Source: Ascarosepion bandense (Eukaryota; Mollusca; Cephalopoda; Sepiida; Sepiidae). Taken from it: a DNA stretch of 64,000 nt. Shown here piece after piece: positions 44,237 through 55,267 of the stretch. The stretch covers positions 1,188,001-1,252,000 of the forward strand of contig JBBBDQ010001918.1 in the NCBI GenBank assembly GCA_037127315.1, written 5' to 3'. Made by a program: the position numbers and the translations under genes. Within the stretch, counting starts at the first letter, position 1; every line of letters starts with the position of its first letter. The notes beneath the pieces were generated by a model, which ran no database searches, was not told where the DNA came from, and worked only from the letters and a program-made list of their open reading frames with translations.

Positions 44237-46946
44237 AGATTGGAGGTCTTTCTCAGGCTTAGCAGCAAGGTACCCTATGTCAACTTCAGCAGAAATTTAG
44301 ATTGAGTCAAGAGTAAACGGTGATATTATCAGTGTATATGCCTACTTGGTATCTTATTACATCAGGGAGATCATTAATGTAGATCAGGAAAATCGTAAGA
44401 CCTAGAATAGAGCCTTGAGGGACACCCGCATTCATATGGTAGTTTTGGGAGGCATGTTCGTTCAATACTACCTACATTGTGCGATTAGAGAGGAATGACT
44501 GGATTAGGTCAAACAATTGTCCTGTTATACCATAGTTCCGCAGCTTGCATAGAAGGCCAGCATGCCAGACTCTGTCAAATGCTTTGGAAATATCTAGGGC
44601 TACAGTTTGAGCTTTGCCATTCTTGTCAAGAGTCTGGTATATATAGTCAGTGATGGTTGTTAGCACATCAGCAGTAGACCTGGTGAAGGAAAAACTATAC
44701 TGTTTGTCTGAGAAGAGTCTGTGGGCTGTGAGATGCTAAACCAACTCAGAGTTGATAATGGCTTTGAACACTGCCAAAGATTGGTAGGAGGCTGATAGGA
44801 CAGTAATTAGCAGGGTCTGAGGGTTCTCCAGTATTCTTAAATATAGGAACTACAGAGAAAGACTTCCAACAAGCAGGAATCAGATAGGCAGTAGTTGTAA
44901 AGCTTAGAGAGGACAGAGGAGACTTCAGGGGCACATTTCTTCAAAACTATGATTGGGATTCTGTCACCTCTGCTCACTTTATGAGAGTCAATCTTTGAGA
45001 TTATGTTAGAGACCAGTGAGGGGTTAATGTAGACATCATTCAGTTGGGCCTCAGTTCTAGATAGGAAGTCGGGTGTAGATACTCCAGACAAATCCAGTCT
45101 CAAATTGGTGGAGAATCTGCAAGCAAAGCATTCAGCCTTGTTTGCTGAAGAGGTGAGGGGGTATTAAGATTTTACTATTGTTAAGCACACTTTTACAGAG
45201 TCTCCAGTAGTCTTTAGTGCCAAACTTATGGGATAATATGCATTGCTTCATTCTGGCAGCAAACAACATCTTAGCTTCATTAAGTATCTTTTTGCACTCA
45301 TTACGAGCAGAGGTGAAAAGGCGCCTGTTATGGTCCAACGTGTGGCTCCTAAAAAGCCAGAAGTGATTCTGGTCGGCAATGGCAGCCGAGCAAGTGGGCA
45401 AGAATCAGGGGGATGAATGGGATTTAAGCCGAAAATTCCTGTCTGCAATGAAAGCATTGATATCAAGAGGAGACCTCTGATGCACAGTCTTCAACGGGAA
45501 GACTAAAAACATTGTTCCAAGGGGCGTCATACAGGAAGTTGGTAGCAGTAGGATATTCTGCTGGTTTGAGTTTCTTGTGTAAAGTGGGAGATGAGGAGAT
45601 GAGGGCTAGTGGTAGAGAAAGAAAAGATAGCTAACCGAGCTTAGAAGTGAGAGATGGAATCCCATGAAAGAAAGATCTAGAGATTCGAGGGAGATGTTCA
45701 CTGACATAAAGGGTCAAGGTTAGTTTCACAGAGAGCTAGTATGTCAGGTGAGTTTGTTAGAAGGAATGATTCTACACCGTAAAAGTTAGTATGTATACCT
45801 CGTATGTTTGCGAAGGAGACACTGACAGATTTGGGCATTTTCTGATTAGCTGGTTTAGTTTTGTTATTTTGTTTGCATGCATTCTTAGTGAGTTTATTAA
45901 GAGAGAGGTCTAGAGTATAATCAGTTGGTTGCTGTATGCAGCATATGTAAGATGGAGACTGGCGCAATCTGCAACATAATGTGGCCTTGAGGTTGCCCAC
46001 CAGAGGTTCATGCAGGGATACCCATCCATATGCAACATGGCACTACAAGAAATCCTGATATTATTCAACTGTTGATCAGAACAGACTCTCAAGACACTAT
46101 GTAGATGTTCAGGCTTGTAACTACCAGTCGGAAACAACAACCAGGAAAGTGCCATCCCGGTACTTTCAGAATGAAGAGACGTTGCTGCCATTCTCAAATA
46201 TTGCAAGAAGCTTGCAACTGCACTAAGACCGAAGGAGAGGGAAGAAAACCAGGAACCCCTTCCTAAACAAGAAACAGGGTGATCACCTCTACTCCTGTTC
46301 AAAAGATGAGGGTGGAGTGTGAAACTGGGTGATAGTAGAAACTATCTACTCCAATTAAAAAAAAAAAAATTACTAAGTTTGAACTTAGTATAAAACTAGA
46401 GAAGCCTTCCAAGCCAAAATAACACTTTTACAGTACCTTCCCTTGCAAGTTTAAAGAAAAGACCATACAAAAACTTTTTAAAATTTAACCGCTGCTATAT
46501 GCGTGGAGACAAATGTGAAGCAAAAGTAAATAGAAAAATACATTTCCTTATTTAAATTAGTAACAATAAGAAAAAGACAGGAATTATCTAGCACACATAC
46601 CAATCAACCAGAACTAAAGAGAAGTAAAATTTTGAAAGACAATAATGCCAAATACATTTCAACTCTTTTTCACATACAAAAGGAGTAGTTGACTGTCAAG
46701 AGGCTAGACTACGTGTCCAAGAGAAAGGAGAGAGAACGAGGGAGTAGGAGAGAGAACGAGAGAGAGCATATGTCTAATAGCCAGGGTGAGGGGAGGTAAA
46801 ATGTTACAAAGTCAAAGGAAAGCTACCCTTAATCAGGAGTTTAAATTCTTAATACCATGAGGTGACTAAAAAATTAAATAAATAAATAATACCACAACCT
46901 GTTTATATCAAGAGAAGCCTTCAAAGCCAAAATAATACTTTTACAG

Positions 46947-47207
46947 TTTGAATTCCAGTTGAATTCATTGCATTCACTTGCGCGCAAATACCCTTGGGAA
47001 AGGTATTAATCCGTCTCTTCCTTCCAGTTATCGGTTAAATAACAGGACAGATTGAGTTCTATAGCCTTGGTCGGCAACCAGTCTACCACAGAAAGCAATG
47101 GCAACCTACTGTGGGATAATGTTCTGCCCAGTCAGTTATGTCTCTTTCGAGACATGATCGCTTAAGCGTGTTTCACATACGGCACTTAACTGACTGACAG
47201 TACCTTC
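46947..47207 (+). repeat. SINE family B copy inserted in the LINE 5' region
   Basis: Starts at the box-B part (tttgaattccagttgaattc), continues ttgcgcgcaaatacccttgg, and ends with a structured 3' region containing the hairpin ATGTCTC-tttc-GAGACAT (47138-47155) between cagtcagtta and taactgactg. The LINE reads acttttacag before and cagtaccttccc after. The uninterrupted module at 46420-46440 has acttttacagtaccttccc, so cag or acag may be duplicated. Confidence 0.8.
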
Positions 47208-47355
47208 CCTTGCAATTTTAAAGAAAAGACCATACAAAAGACAAAATAAACAAGCCTTTGGCTGCACAAAAAAGTGCTGACTCATTTTTTAACTGGAAGA
47301 AATCAAAAACTTTTTTTAAAATTTAACCGCTGATATATGCGGGAAGACAGATGGA

Positions 47356-50145
47356 GGTACTAACCTATTTACCCATGAAAGCCAATGTGCTCAACTTCTT
47401 CTCTTCATATGGTAGTGACCTACAACTGAAGAACATTTTTACTAGCTATGCCTCAATGTTTTCTGTGATAGGCGAAAATGCCTTCAATGTCATTTAACTG
47501 TTTGTACCATCTGCTCTGCATTTCTATTAGATTGAGGATGGTACGGAGGAGTTTTATATGGCACACAGCCTGTCTGCCTCAATCATGTACATAAATTTTT
47601 GTCCAAAAATTCAGAAGCATTATCTGACACTAACATTTGTTATACTCCATTCCTTGCAAATATATCTCTTAAAACCTGTTTGACTGTGGACACTCTCTGG
47701 TCTTTAACCTTGATTACTTTTGACCAACCAGAGTATGCATCCCCTGTTATGAAAAATGATCCTATGCTACTGTTGTGTGCATGATTCACATGTACTCTAA
47801 GTCATAGTTGTGGCTCTTCACATCATGAATGAAACTCTTTTTGCCTGAATATTTTAATTTCATTGCATTTTGGACATTTATTAATAAATTTTTCAATATC
47901 CTTTGCATAACCTGGCCACCATGCTTGTAATTTTATTCTTCTGCATGTCACTATGGCGCTGCAATATACGTCATTGTGTACCCCTCTCAATACGTCTATT
48001 TTTAACATTTGCTGAGCTACTATCACCTCTCCATTGCATATAATTCCATTTTCAGTTGTTAACTTATGCTATATTTTTAAATAGCCACACTGCAATTGAA
48101 CAATTGTTCTGCTTATTATTCTTTATTCTTTCACTTATTTGCTCAATACTGGATTTTGTTCAATTTCATTTTTTAACCTGCTGACCAGAAGTACTTGTGT
48201 CTCTATGCATTGAATCATTTTTTCTGCCTCAGTTCCATGTTCTTCGTCTGTTCCTTTTATAAATCGTAGTCTCAACAAAGCATCTACATGAGGGATAGTA
48301 TTTCCCTAAACATATACAATGTCAAAATCAAATGCTATGATTTATTAAAATCATAGATTTATTAAAATCATTAGCCTAGCATAAAATTCTCAACACCGTA
48401 ACCTTGTGGTCTGACTTTAGAAATTTCTTACCTAGTAAAAATTTTGTGCCCTCTTCATACTCGAAACTATTGCTAGAGCCTTTTTTTAAATGTTTGAGTG
48501 ATTTATCTCTGCCGTTGTCAATCTCCTAGATAAGTACATTACTGGATCATCTTCCTGCGATAGAATAGCAGCAATCACTTTCTCCCTTGTGTTCATGGTT
48601 AACATTATCTCTTTCTTAGTATTGAAACATATTTTTCTTTTTTATAACTGTTTTCAGTATCATAAAAGCATTATTTTGTCTCTGCGTCCATTCAAACTCT
48701 ATGTTTTTTTTATACAACTCTGACAATGGTTCAATTCCATGTTTGTGAGCTCATGGCTCAAAGTTTCTATGTTTAGTAATGGAAACGTGTCCTAGCATAT
48801 CTGGTGATATACTCCAATTTTATAGTCACTGCATATCCCCAAATCTTTTTTTATTGCTATGATAGTTGAGGTCCAGTTATTTCTACTTTTTCAAGTGTAA
48901 CTTTTCAAGAATGCCTTGCTTGATCATGCGGTTTAATTTGGCAACCATTAAAGGCAGTACTGGTACTTTTCTGGCCTGAATGTATCTGGAGAGGCAATTT
49001 TCATTTAATCAAATACTTCCTTCGTATCCTTTTAGAAATCCTAGCACACTCTCTTGTATTTCCATGGAGTTTATTTATTTGCTTGTACCTACTTTTACTA
49101 ATTCAATACCTAATAATCCATGTTTCTTCTCACGCTCTATTACCACAGTTTGAATAACCTGAGTATCCATTTCAAACATACCACGGAAGGTACCCAACAT
49201 CTTTATTGTTGTTTTATCAAATTGTTTTAACTTTAAACCACTTTCTTTTAGCCTTGGGTTGGCCTAGCTTGATCCAAAAATTTCTTGGAATTAGGGTTAT
49301 CCATATCAACTTGCATGCTAAACATATGGCCATTTATTTTCACATTCTGTCTGCTATTCTTTTGTGTATTTACCGGAAATAAACTGGCTTCTTGCTGTTT
49401 TTCAAGTGGTGGGAGTATTATTCTCATTTTTCTACATGTTTTTTACTTCAGCAAGTGGTTTTAAAATGATTCATTTTTCTCCATTTAAGACACCGTTTCC
49501 CCAGCACCGGACACTTGAATTTATTCTTTTCATGTGCTGTTCTGCAATAGATGCACTTCACTTTGGCTTTGGTTACATTCAACCTGTATGACTAACTCTT
49601 CTCTTGGCTGGTTGAAATCTCTAATTTGCTCCAGCTGTTGTAAATAGTCCACACTTAATTCTAAGTTCATATGGCTGCCTTGTATGCATTCTAGTACTTT
49701 TCATTTATGCTGCGGGTCAGTAAGTCCTTCAATTGTTCATAATAGAATTAGGTCGTTTTCAATTGACATGCCTTGAGTCCCTAGTTTCTCAAATTCACAG
49801 TTCTTTGTCTATCCCTTGAGTCTGTTTACCTACTGCATAATAAATTTGTCTAGCCGCTGCCTGACTTCTAGAAATTTTGTCCTTTCAGCAATAACTAGTC
49901 TTCTTTTTGACTTGATGTTTCTTTTTATTATGCTGAGAACTTCCTCAAAAAACATCTGCTCTAATTCTTGTGGATATTTCATTGTGGAGATTTTCTTTAA
50001 CACTTCACACAGATCCTATCAGCAACGCCTTTTGTTATATCTGGTTTATCTCACAGTTTAAGTACTCAATACGTGTACACCGTTATGCATGACGCAATGG
50101 AATGCTAACAGTTAACAGCTTAGCACTTAAATACAACTCTGTTTA
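47356..50145 (-). mobile_element. Gypsy element 5' part: LTR-like repeat, gag, protease, RT, integrase
   Basis: Read on the minus strand from 50145. An LTR-like repeat (50042-50145) comes first. Then come gag-like sequence (about 49620-50040) and paired zinc-knuckle-like motifs near 49481-49570 (CIYCRTAH..KFKC, then CLKW..NHFKTTC with Trp where Cys is expected). A protease remnant lies near 49290-49350 (KINGHMFSMQVDMDN, catalytic DTG lost). RT and RNase H remnants span about 48100-49250 (FEWTQRQNNAF), followed by integrase to about 47360. The order is the standard Gypsy order. Stops and frameshifts are everywhere. Confidence 0.8.
47823..48026 (-). pseudogene. Gypsy integrase zinc-binding (HHCC) region
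   Basis: A 67-codon open stretch: LRGVHNDVYCSAIVTCRRIK, then LQAWWPGYAKDIEKFINKCP and KCNEIK. The spaced His and the CPKC pair match the N-terminal zinc-binding domain of retroelement integrases. In Gypsy elements the second His usually lies where Tyr-Cys stands here (NDVYC), so zinc binding is probably lost. The catalytic core lies in broken frames at lower coordinates. Confidence 0.8.
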
Positions 50146-51589
50146 TTTGCATAGGATACCACACATGGTTTGTTAATTTGTATATGTTTTACTTAGTTTA
50201 TTATTCATTTGTTTAGATTAATTTATTTTACTGCAAATGATCATAAAATGTCACTGACGGAACAGGACTATGATATATCTAAAGTAGATATATAGTATTT
50301 TTAAAACCCTTAAAAGTGTTTAAAGATTATATCTTCCTGGAAAGACATAACTGCCTCTACACTATTACTTTAACCCCTGAACCATTCCTGAAGACCAGAT
50401 TCCTATTTATTCATCTCAGAGAGGAAGAGGGTCTTGTTTGGATTTCTTTGAAACCAAATTCTTCTTATCCTACATCTGGGCTACCTTCACCAAAGCTACT
50501 CTTATCCTATAAAATTTTCAGTTCACTAACGTGTGAAATTAATTTGTGTTTCAAAGATTTTTGTCCACCCACTGCTTGAAGCTAGTTTATTTTTTGTTCT
50601 TATTAAGTCTTGCTTTTTCTTTTCTGCCCATTTTTCTTGTTTTTCCTCCTCTTCTTTCACTTATCCCTTCTTATCCTTTTTTTTTTTTCCTGTTTTTATC
50701 ATTCATCTTATCCTTCCTCCTCTTCCATTTCTTTTATTCTCTCCTCTTTTTTTTTTTTGTTGCTGTTCTTTTACCTTTTTTGTTCATTTACATTACCCTT
50801 TTCTCTTTTTATATTCTCTTCTTCTCTTAATGAATATTATTGATTGGAGATAAAATGTAATCAAAACCATGGTAATTAATTTTCTCAATTAATTAAAATG
50901 TCACATGCAATATTTGATTTATAAAATCCAGTAAATTATAGTCTACAGAAGTATTATATCCAAGAATGTTGCAACTTGAAGAAAAAGAAAACAGAAAAAA
51001 GAATTTAAAAATAGCATATGGAAGTAGTTGGCGGGGATCATGCTAAATAGAAAATAAAATTATCAGCCTTCTGTATTTATGAGCTTTCATTCATTTATAG
51101 TTATAGTTTGGCTATCAGGCTGTTTCTAGAATATTTTCATTTTTCTTTGCCTTATTACATATAATATTTCTATTACACAAATTTTAAAGTGCATTTTATT
51201 CTGTGATGCACTTCCTGATAAGATTTAAAATAAACATTATCTTGATAAATATGACATACTGATCTGTTTGTTTGTTTTTCTGCTTATTCTCAAGAATGAT
51301 ACAATCTGTGCAATAGCAAATGGTGCATAATTTTCTGATATGCTATCCAGAGTGCACTAGATATTTGAGAATATGCTTTCATCAGGCCATAGTGGAAGAC
51401 ACACTAATGTTATATGGCACAAATTTCTCTTTCGTATATATCAAGAGCATTAACATGGCAATTTTCAATCTAACAAAAGAAATGAAAAAAGCATGCTGGG
51501 CCGGTGATACTAACTACTAAACACACTAACTTAGAAATATACAGCTTCTTAAAAGTGTCAATATCTATAGTGTTCAATTTCAGGAATGA
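50146..51589. other. no gene recognised; polypyrimidine tract
   Basis: Unclassified. A strongly pyrimidine-biased tract (C/T on the + strand) covers about 50590-50825 and creates long spurious frames rich in Phe and Leu. Confidence 0.5.
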
Positions 51590-52025
51590 GATTTTATTTG
51601 CTGACACCTCATCTATGGCCTAGTCCTCAGTATGATGATATACTAAACCCAGCAGCAAGGCATCTAATTAGAAGATTAGAGGTTTTGAGAAGCATAGAAC
51701 CACCTCAATTGTTATTTTTCTCAGGCCCACCCTAACAGTGGCAGCACCTATTAGGGCTCCAGCTATGGGCAAATAGTGAACCTCCAGACAAAAACAAACA
51801 CTATGAAAGTATAAAAATATCTGTTTATAGTAAAATTACCAACAATACCTATTTATATCAGAAAGACCAACAATACATTTTATCTATAGTTGAAGACATG
51901 CAATTCAGCATATATATAGTTGAAGCCATAAAATTGCATCCTAAATATTTATATTTTGGTATTAAATATCCTATAGAGATTGATATGCCACTAAACAAAA
52001 ACAATCAACCAATCATCCATGGCCA
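51590..52025 (+). repeat. dispersed repeat R2, copy 1
   Basis: Collinear with 59340-59935: tatgatgata, gcagcaagg, gattagaggttttgag, caggcccaccctaacagtgg and agggctcc, followed by A-rich sequence with tttatctatagttgaag and gatatgccactaaacaaaaa. Non-coding, with no terminal repeats noticed. The second half contains short internally repeated units. Confidence 0.75.
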
Positions 52026-52838
52026 ACAAAAAAAAACAAAAAACATTCTAAGCAGTCAATGTCTTAAAGATAGCTAACTTTGTCTAGTAGGTACATCAAG
52101 ATCAGTGCCACTGTTTACATCAAGATACTGGTGAAACCCTGTACAAATTCTAACAGTACTCTGCTCCCTCTTGCATGACTCATATGACACACAAACAGCT
52201 AGCTGAAAATTTTTATATCAACTCCTCCAATATGTGGCATCCCAGCTCTTCTGATTATGAATCCCCTGGGACATCATTGAGATGAAAATGAACCAACAGC
52301 TCACAATTCAATGAAGGCTGCTATTATTGATATGATGACATATTGATTTGTTTCTTAAGGTTTATCAACCATTATAGGTTATTTAAAGCCAAACATATTT
52401 CAGATTGTGTAGGAAGTGGCTTACACTGATATCTTCATATTTGTTTTTTAATTTTCAGAATTTTTAAAACTTTTTGATTTTTAAATATGTTTTTTTATAA
52501 CCTTTTGGATGGGGTGTTTTTTTTTTCCCAAACCATGTCCACAAACATTGAGGATAATAATTATGTATCTTAAATTAAGTATAAGCAGACATATACATTT
52601 ATTAATTTCTGTATATTTAGGCAGCAAATGTTCTTTAAGACAAATATTATTTCAGACAACAGACATTTTATGTTGATTAATTTTACAGATCAGCTTTTGC
52701 AAATGATGAATAGTCCTTCTCAAACAAGAAGGCCTGCTTGTTTGAGATGGATCATTGATTGATATAAAATTTCTCTTGTCTTTAATAATAATCACATTTT
52801 ATTGATTTATATAGATTTTTCTTCTTTAATTAAAAACA
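52026..52838. other. no gene recognised
   Basis: AT-rich unclassified sequence between R2 and a mariner element. Confidence 0.4.
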
Positions 52839-52840
52839 TA

Positions 52841-53697
52841 CAGGGTGTGATGGATAAATTGTCTTTATTTTTAATCCTGTTCATGTACACTGTTTTTCAT
52901 TTTGTCAGCTGCATGGTATACTAGGGTCACTTGGGCACCATCTGTAAGAAAAAGTGGACCGTGACACAATTCACACTGTCAGAAATTTGGAAGCAACTTA
53001 CTGTACTGCTTGACATTCATACCAGAAGCTATAATGCAAACATTTCAGAGTATTTGGGTGTCAATCTGAGGACAGACTTGGAAAGAGTTGGATGAGTCTG
53101 ATAAGGATAAAAAAAGTTACAGCAGCTTGGAAAATTCACCCTCATTGTTCTGATAAGAAATGAATGAACTGAATTTGTTGGTGAGGGCCTTAGACAACAC
53201 AGAAACCAAAATTAAGTGCCTTGAGGAGGTAGTTCTACTTTGAGTCAAAAGGTTTACTGCTGGAAAACCCTATGTCTGGAAACAGGACACTGGACCATGC
53301 TACACAAGCAGGAGAACCAAGTCATGGCTGTCAGACAATTTCTGCGACTACATCACCCCTTACTTCTGGCCACCTAACCCCTTTTATTATTATATATTGA
53401 GCACAGTTGAGTGAGAGATTAACAAAACTCTTTGTAACACCAAAGATGAACTGAAGGCAAGAATTATAGTAGCATTCACCAACTTAAACAAGGAGATTGT
53501 CCAGAAGAATTTCAGGAGAACCCAAAGTCATCTGTAAGCTGTGGTTGAATCCAATAGCAATTTTATTGAATAAATTTATGCTTTAGTATTTCAAGATATT
53601 TTGCATATAATTTTGGTAAATATATCTGTTAAAATGATATGTCTGTGTTATTTTTATTTTTGTTTAATGCAGATGCCAATTTATCCATCACACTGTG
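52841..53697 (+). mobile_element. mariner-like DNA transposon copy C with both TIRs
   Basis: Left end cagggtgtgatggataaatt follows TA at 52839-52840. The right end read inward on the minus strand is cacagtgtgatggataaatt, and TA follows at 53698-53699. The plus-strand transposase start is visible (KKKWTVTQFTLSEIWKQLTV, IHTRSYNANISEYLGVNLRT). The C-terminal parts are also present (NTKDELKARIIVAFTNLNKE). The 857-bp length and the jump from the N-terminal domain to the region before the last catalytic Asp show a central deletion. This copy defines the family termini. Confidence 0.9.
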
Positions 53698-53944
53698 TAT
53701 ATAACCATTAGTTCTTTATTTAAAGCAAAATCTTTTTGTTAAAAAAAGTTTTTCATACATTCTAAAGTTCAGATAACTTTGAAAAATTTCAGGGATCAGT
53801 TTTAAATTGTATTTATATTATAAGCAGGACCCAACTTCTAAATGATAAAAAAATCAGTATCTTTTATTTCTGACAAATGAAGAATGTATAATGAATGTTA
53901 ATCTACTAAAATTCCTCCGCCAATACATTCCATTTTTTACAAGT

Positions 53945-55095
53945 GGATTTTTTTCTTCTTCCTATTGCCATTATCCTTCAGAATGTTGACAATCATGACA
54001 CTCTATAATTTTCTGTCCCTTTTCGCTCTTAATAAATTTTGTATTTTTGCTATCTCTCCCATATTCCCTCAAACTCATCAGGTAAGGTGGATTGCTTTCA
54101 TCTATCTCTCTTTCCTTTAATCTGTCCTATGAGCATCAAATTTTTCAAACCATTTTTCCTCATTATGTGTCCCACTGTTTCTTCCTGATGTTAAGTATGT
54201 CCTTCTTATTGCTACTGTCTTTAGAACTTGTAAAAGCACACTTATGTATTTGTCTATACCTCTGAGATAAGGTAGTATTTACATTATTTACAGACTGTTC
54301 TGGTCTAATATATGCGCTGATTTCTTAAACTACATAAAATTAAAGAATCAGCACATATGTTAGGCCAAAAAATGGGAACCAGTAATACAGAGTGCTAGAA
54401 AAAATTATTAGCTTCAAAGATTGTAATATGAGCTCTACTAAAGATGGGTACTGAGACATTAAGTTTATAAGTCCCCAAAGTTCTCAAGGACATGTGGTCC
54501 AGTGAATATAGGCGTTGGTTAGTTCTAGTGTCTTAACCCAAAGATCTGTGAGTTTAATACCTGGCTACAAATAACTTAGAAAGTTGAGTTAAAAGAAGGA
54601 TAACTATATGGAATCTGGAAATGGCATCGCACATGGAATGAACTCCAGTGATCAAAATAAAGGGTTCAGTTCAAAATTCCTAGCACCTGAAGAAAACCGG
54701 AGCATACAACAGCCAAAACATTGTAATAAATAATGTAAGCACATTTCTGTTTATTCAAGTTTGTTCATCGGCAAAGAGATTGTTCAGTATTCACTGCCAT
54801 GTAAAAAAAATTGATACTACATAGCAGTTTAGTACTATTTTCTTTGTTTCTGACAGTATTTTTTGTTTCTTAATACTTGGAAGGTGATTTCATTATCCTT
54901 TCACTGTACTTTTGGATTTTCATCTTTTGTTAATACACTTCCAAGATATTTGTTGCACTTGTTTGATTTCATTACCTCCAATTTGTAATTCGCATATTAG
55001 ACTGTTTCTTTTTAATAACAACCATGTATTCAGTCTTCTTGCAATTGATACTTAATCCTTTTCACTTTGCTTCTTTTCTATATTTTATGCTATTT
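53945..55095 (-). mobile_element. RTE-like LINE fragment, interrupted by a SINE
   Basis: Minus-strand RTE-like sequence. 55095-54750 corresponds to the RT region after the catalytic motif (ED.IHGC..KETV, KCNKYLGSVLTKDENP, then a YGNE.WT-like part as FLHGSEY.T). 54240-53945 corresponds to the C-terminus. Between them are a SINE A copy (+) and about 200 unassigned bases. The LINE remnant ends only about 75 bases before the exon at 55171. Confidence 0.7.
54487..54745 (+). repeat. tRNA-derived SINE, family A
   Basis: acatgtggtccagtgaatat (box A-like), gtgagtttaatacctggc (box B-like), cttagaaagttgagttaaaa, agggttcagttcaaaattcc, cacctgaagaaaaccggagc and an ..aataaataatgtaagc end. Same layout as the copy at 40522. 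Inserted in the minus-strand RTE LINE. Confidence 0.75.
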
Positions 55096-55170
55096 TAATA
55101 TACACTTTGCTTTCAACTCATAAAAACAATTTATTTTGATCTGTATAAAAGAAAATATTTTTCTTTTCAG

Positions 55171-55267
55171 AATCAGACAAGAAAAAATGAAGATTTTCTG
55201 GTTTGGCTTGAAGATAAATCTGGTGAATTTTTGCATAAAGTATTATTACAAGAAACTCAAGCTTCAG
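55171..55267 (+). CDS. putative internal exon of the same unrecognised host gene
   Basis: A 97-nt segment is preceded by tatttttcttttcag and followed by gtaaat. The frame starting at its first base is open and encodes NQTRKNEDFLVWLEDKSGEF, then LHKVLLQETQAS plus one base (phase 0 to 1). The frame shifted by one base is also open but gives a low-complexity product, so the first frame is preferred. It follows the phase-0 end of the exon at 27583. Charged residues alternate with hydrophobic ones, suggesting helices. No family was recognised. The acceptor lies near RTE-derived sequence. Confidence 0.6.

Larger units (their letters stand above)
43318..47355 (-). mobile_element. jockey-like LINE, long copy inserted in the Gypsy element
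   Basis: The 3' tail is the T-run at 43318-43326. Minus-strand RT lies at 43514-44934, a linker at 44837-45401, an eroded endonuclease start at 45698-46000 (VSFANIRGIHTNFYGVESFL, then NSPDILALCETNL) and a non-coding 5' region from about 45930 upward. The endonuclease middle is deleted (about 45540-45700). The 5' region contains two related modules, 46375-46600 and 46905-47353, the latter interrupted by a SINE. With its partner at 21119-26560 this defines the full family layout: 5' region, endonuclease, RT, short 3' UTR, A-tail. Confidence 0.85.

Noticed and set aside
50533..50853. Overlapping long plus-strand ORFs rich in Phe, Leu and Ser, resembling membrane proteins
   Set aside because: They arise from the polypyrimidine tract in all three frames. 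There is no domain and no codon preference for one frame.
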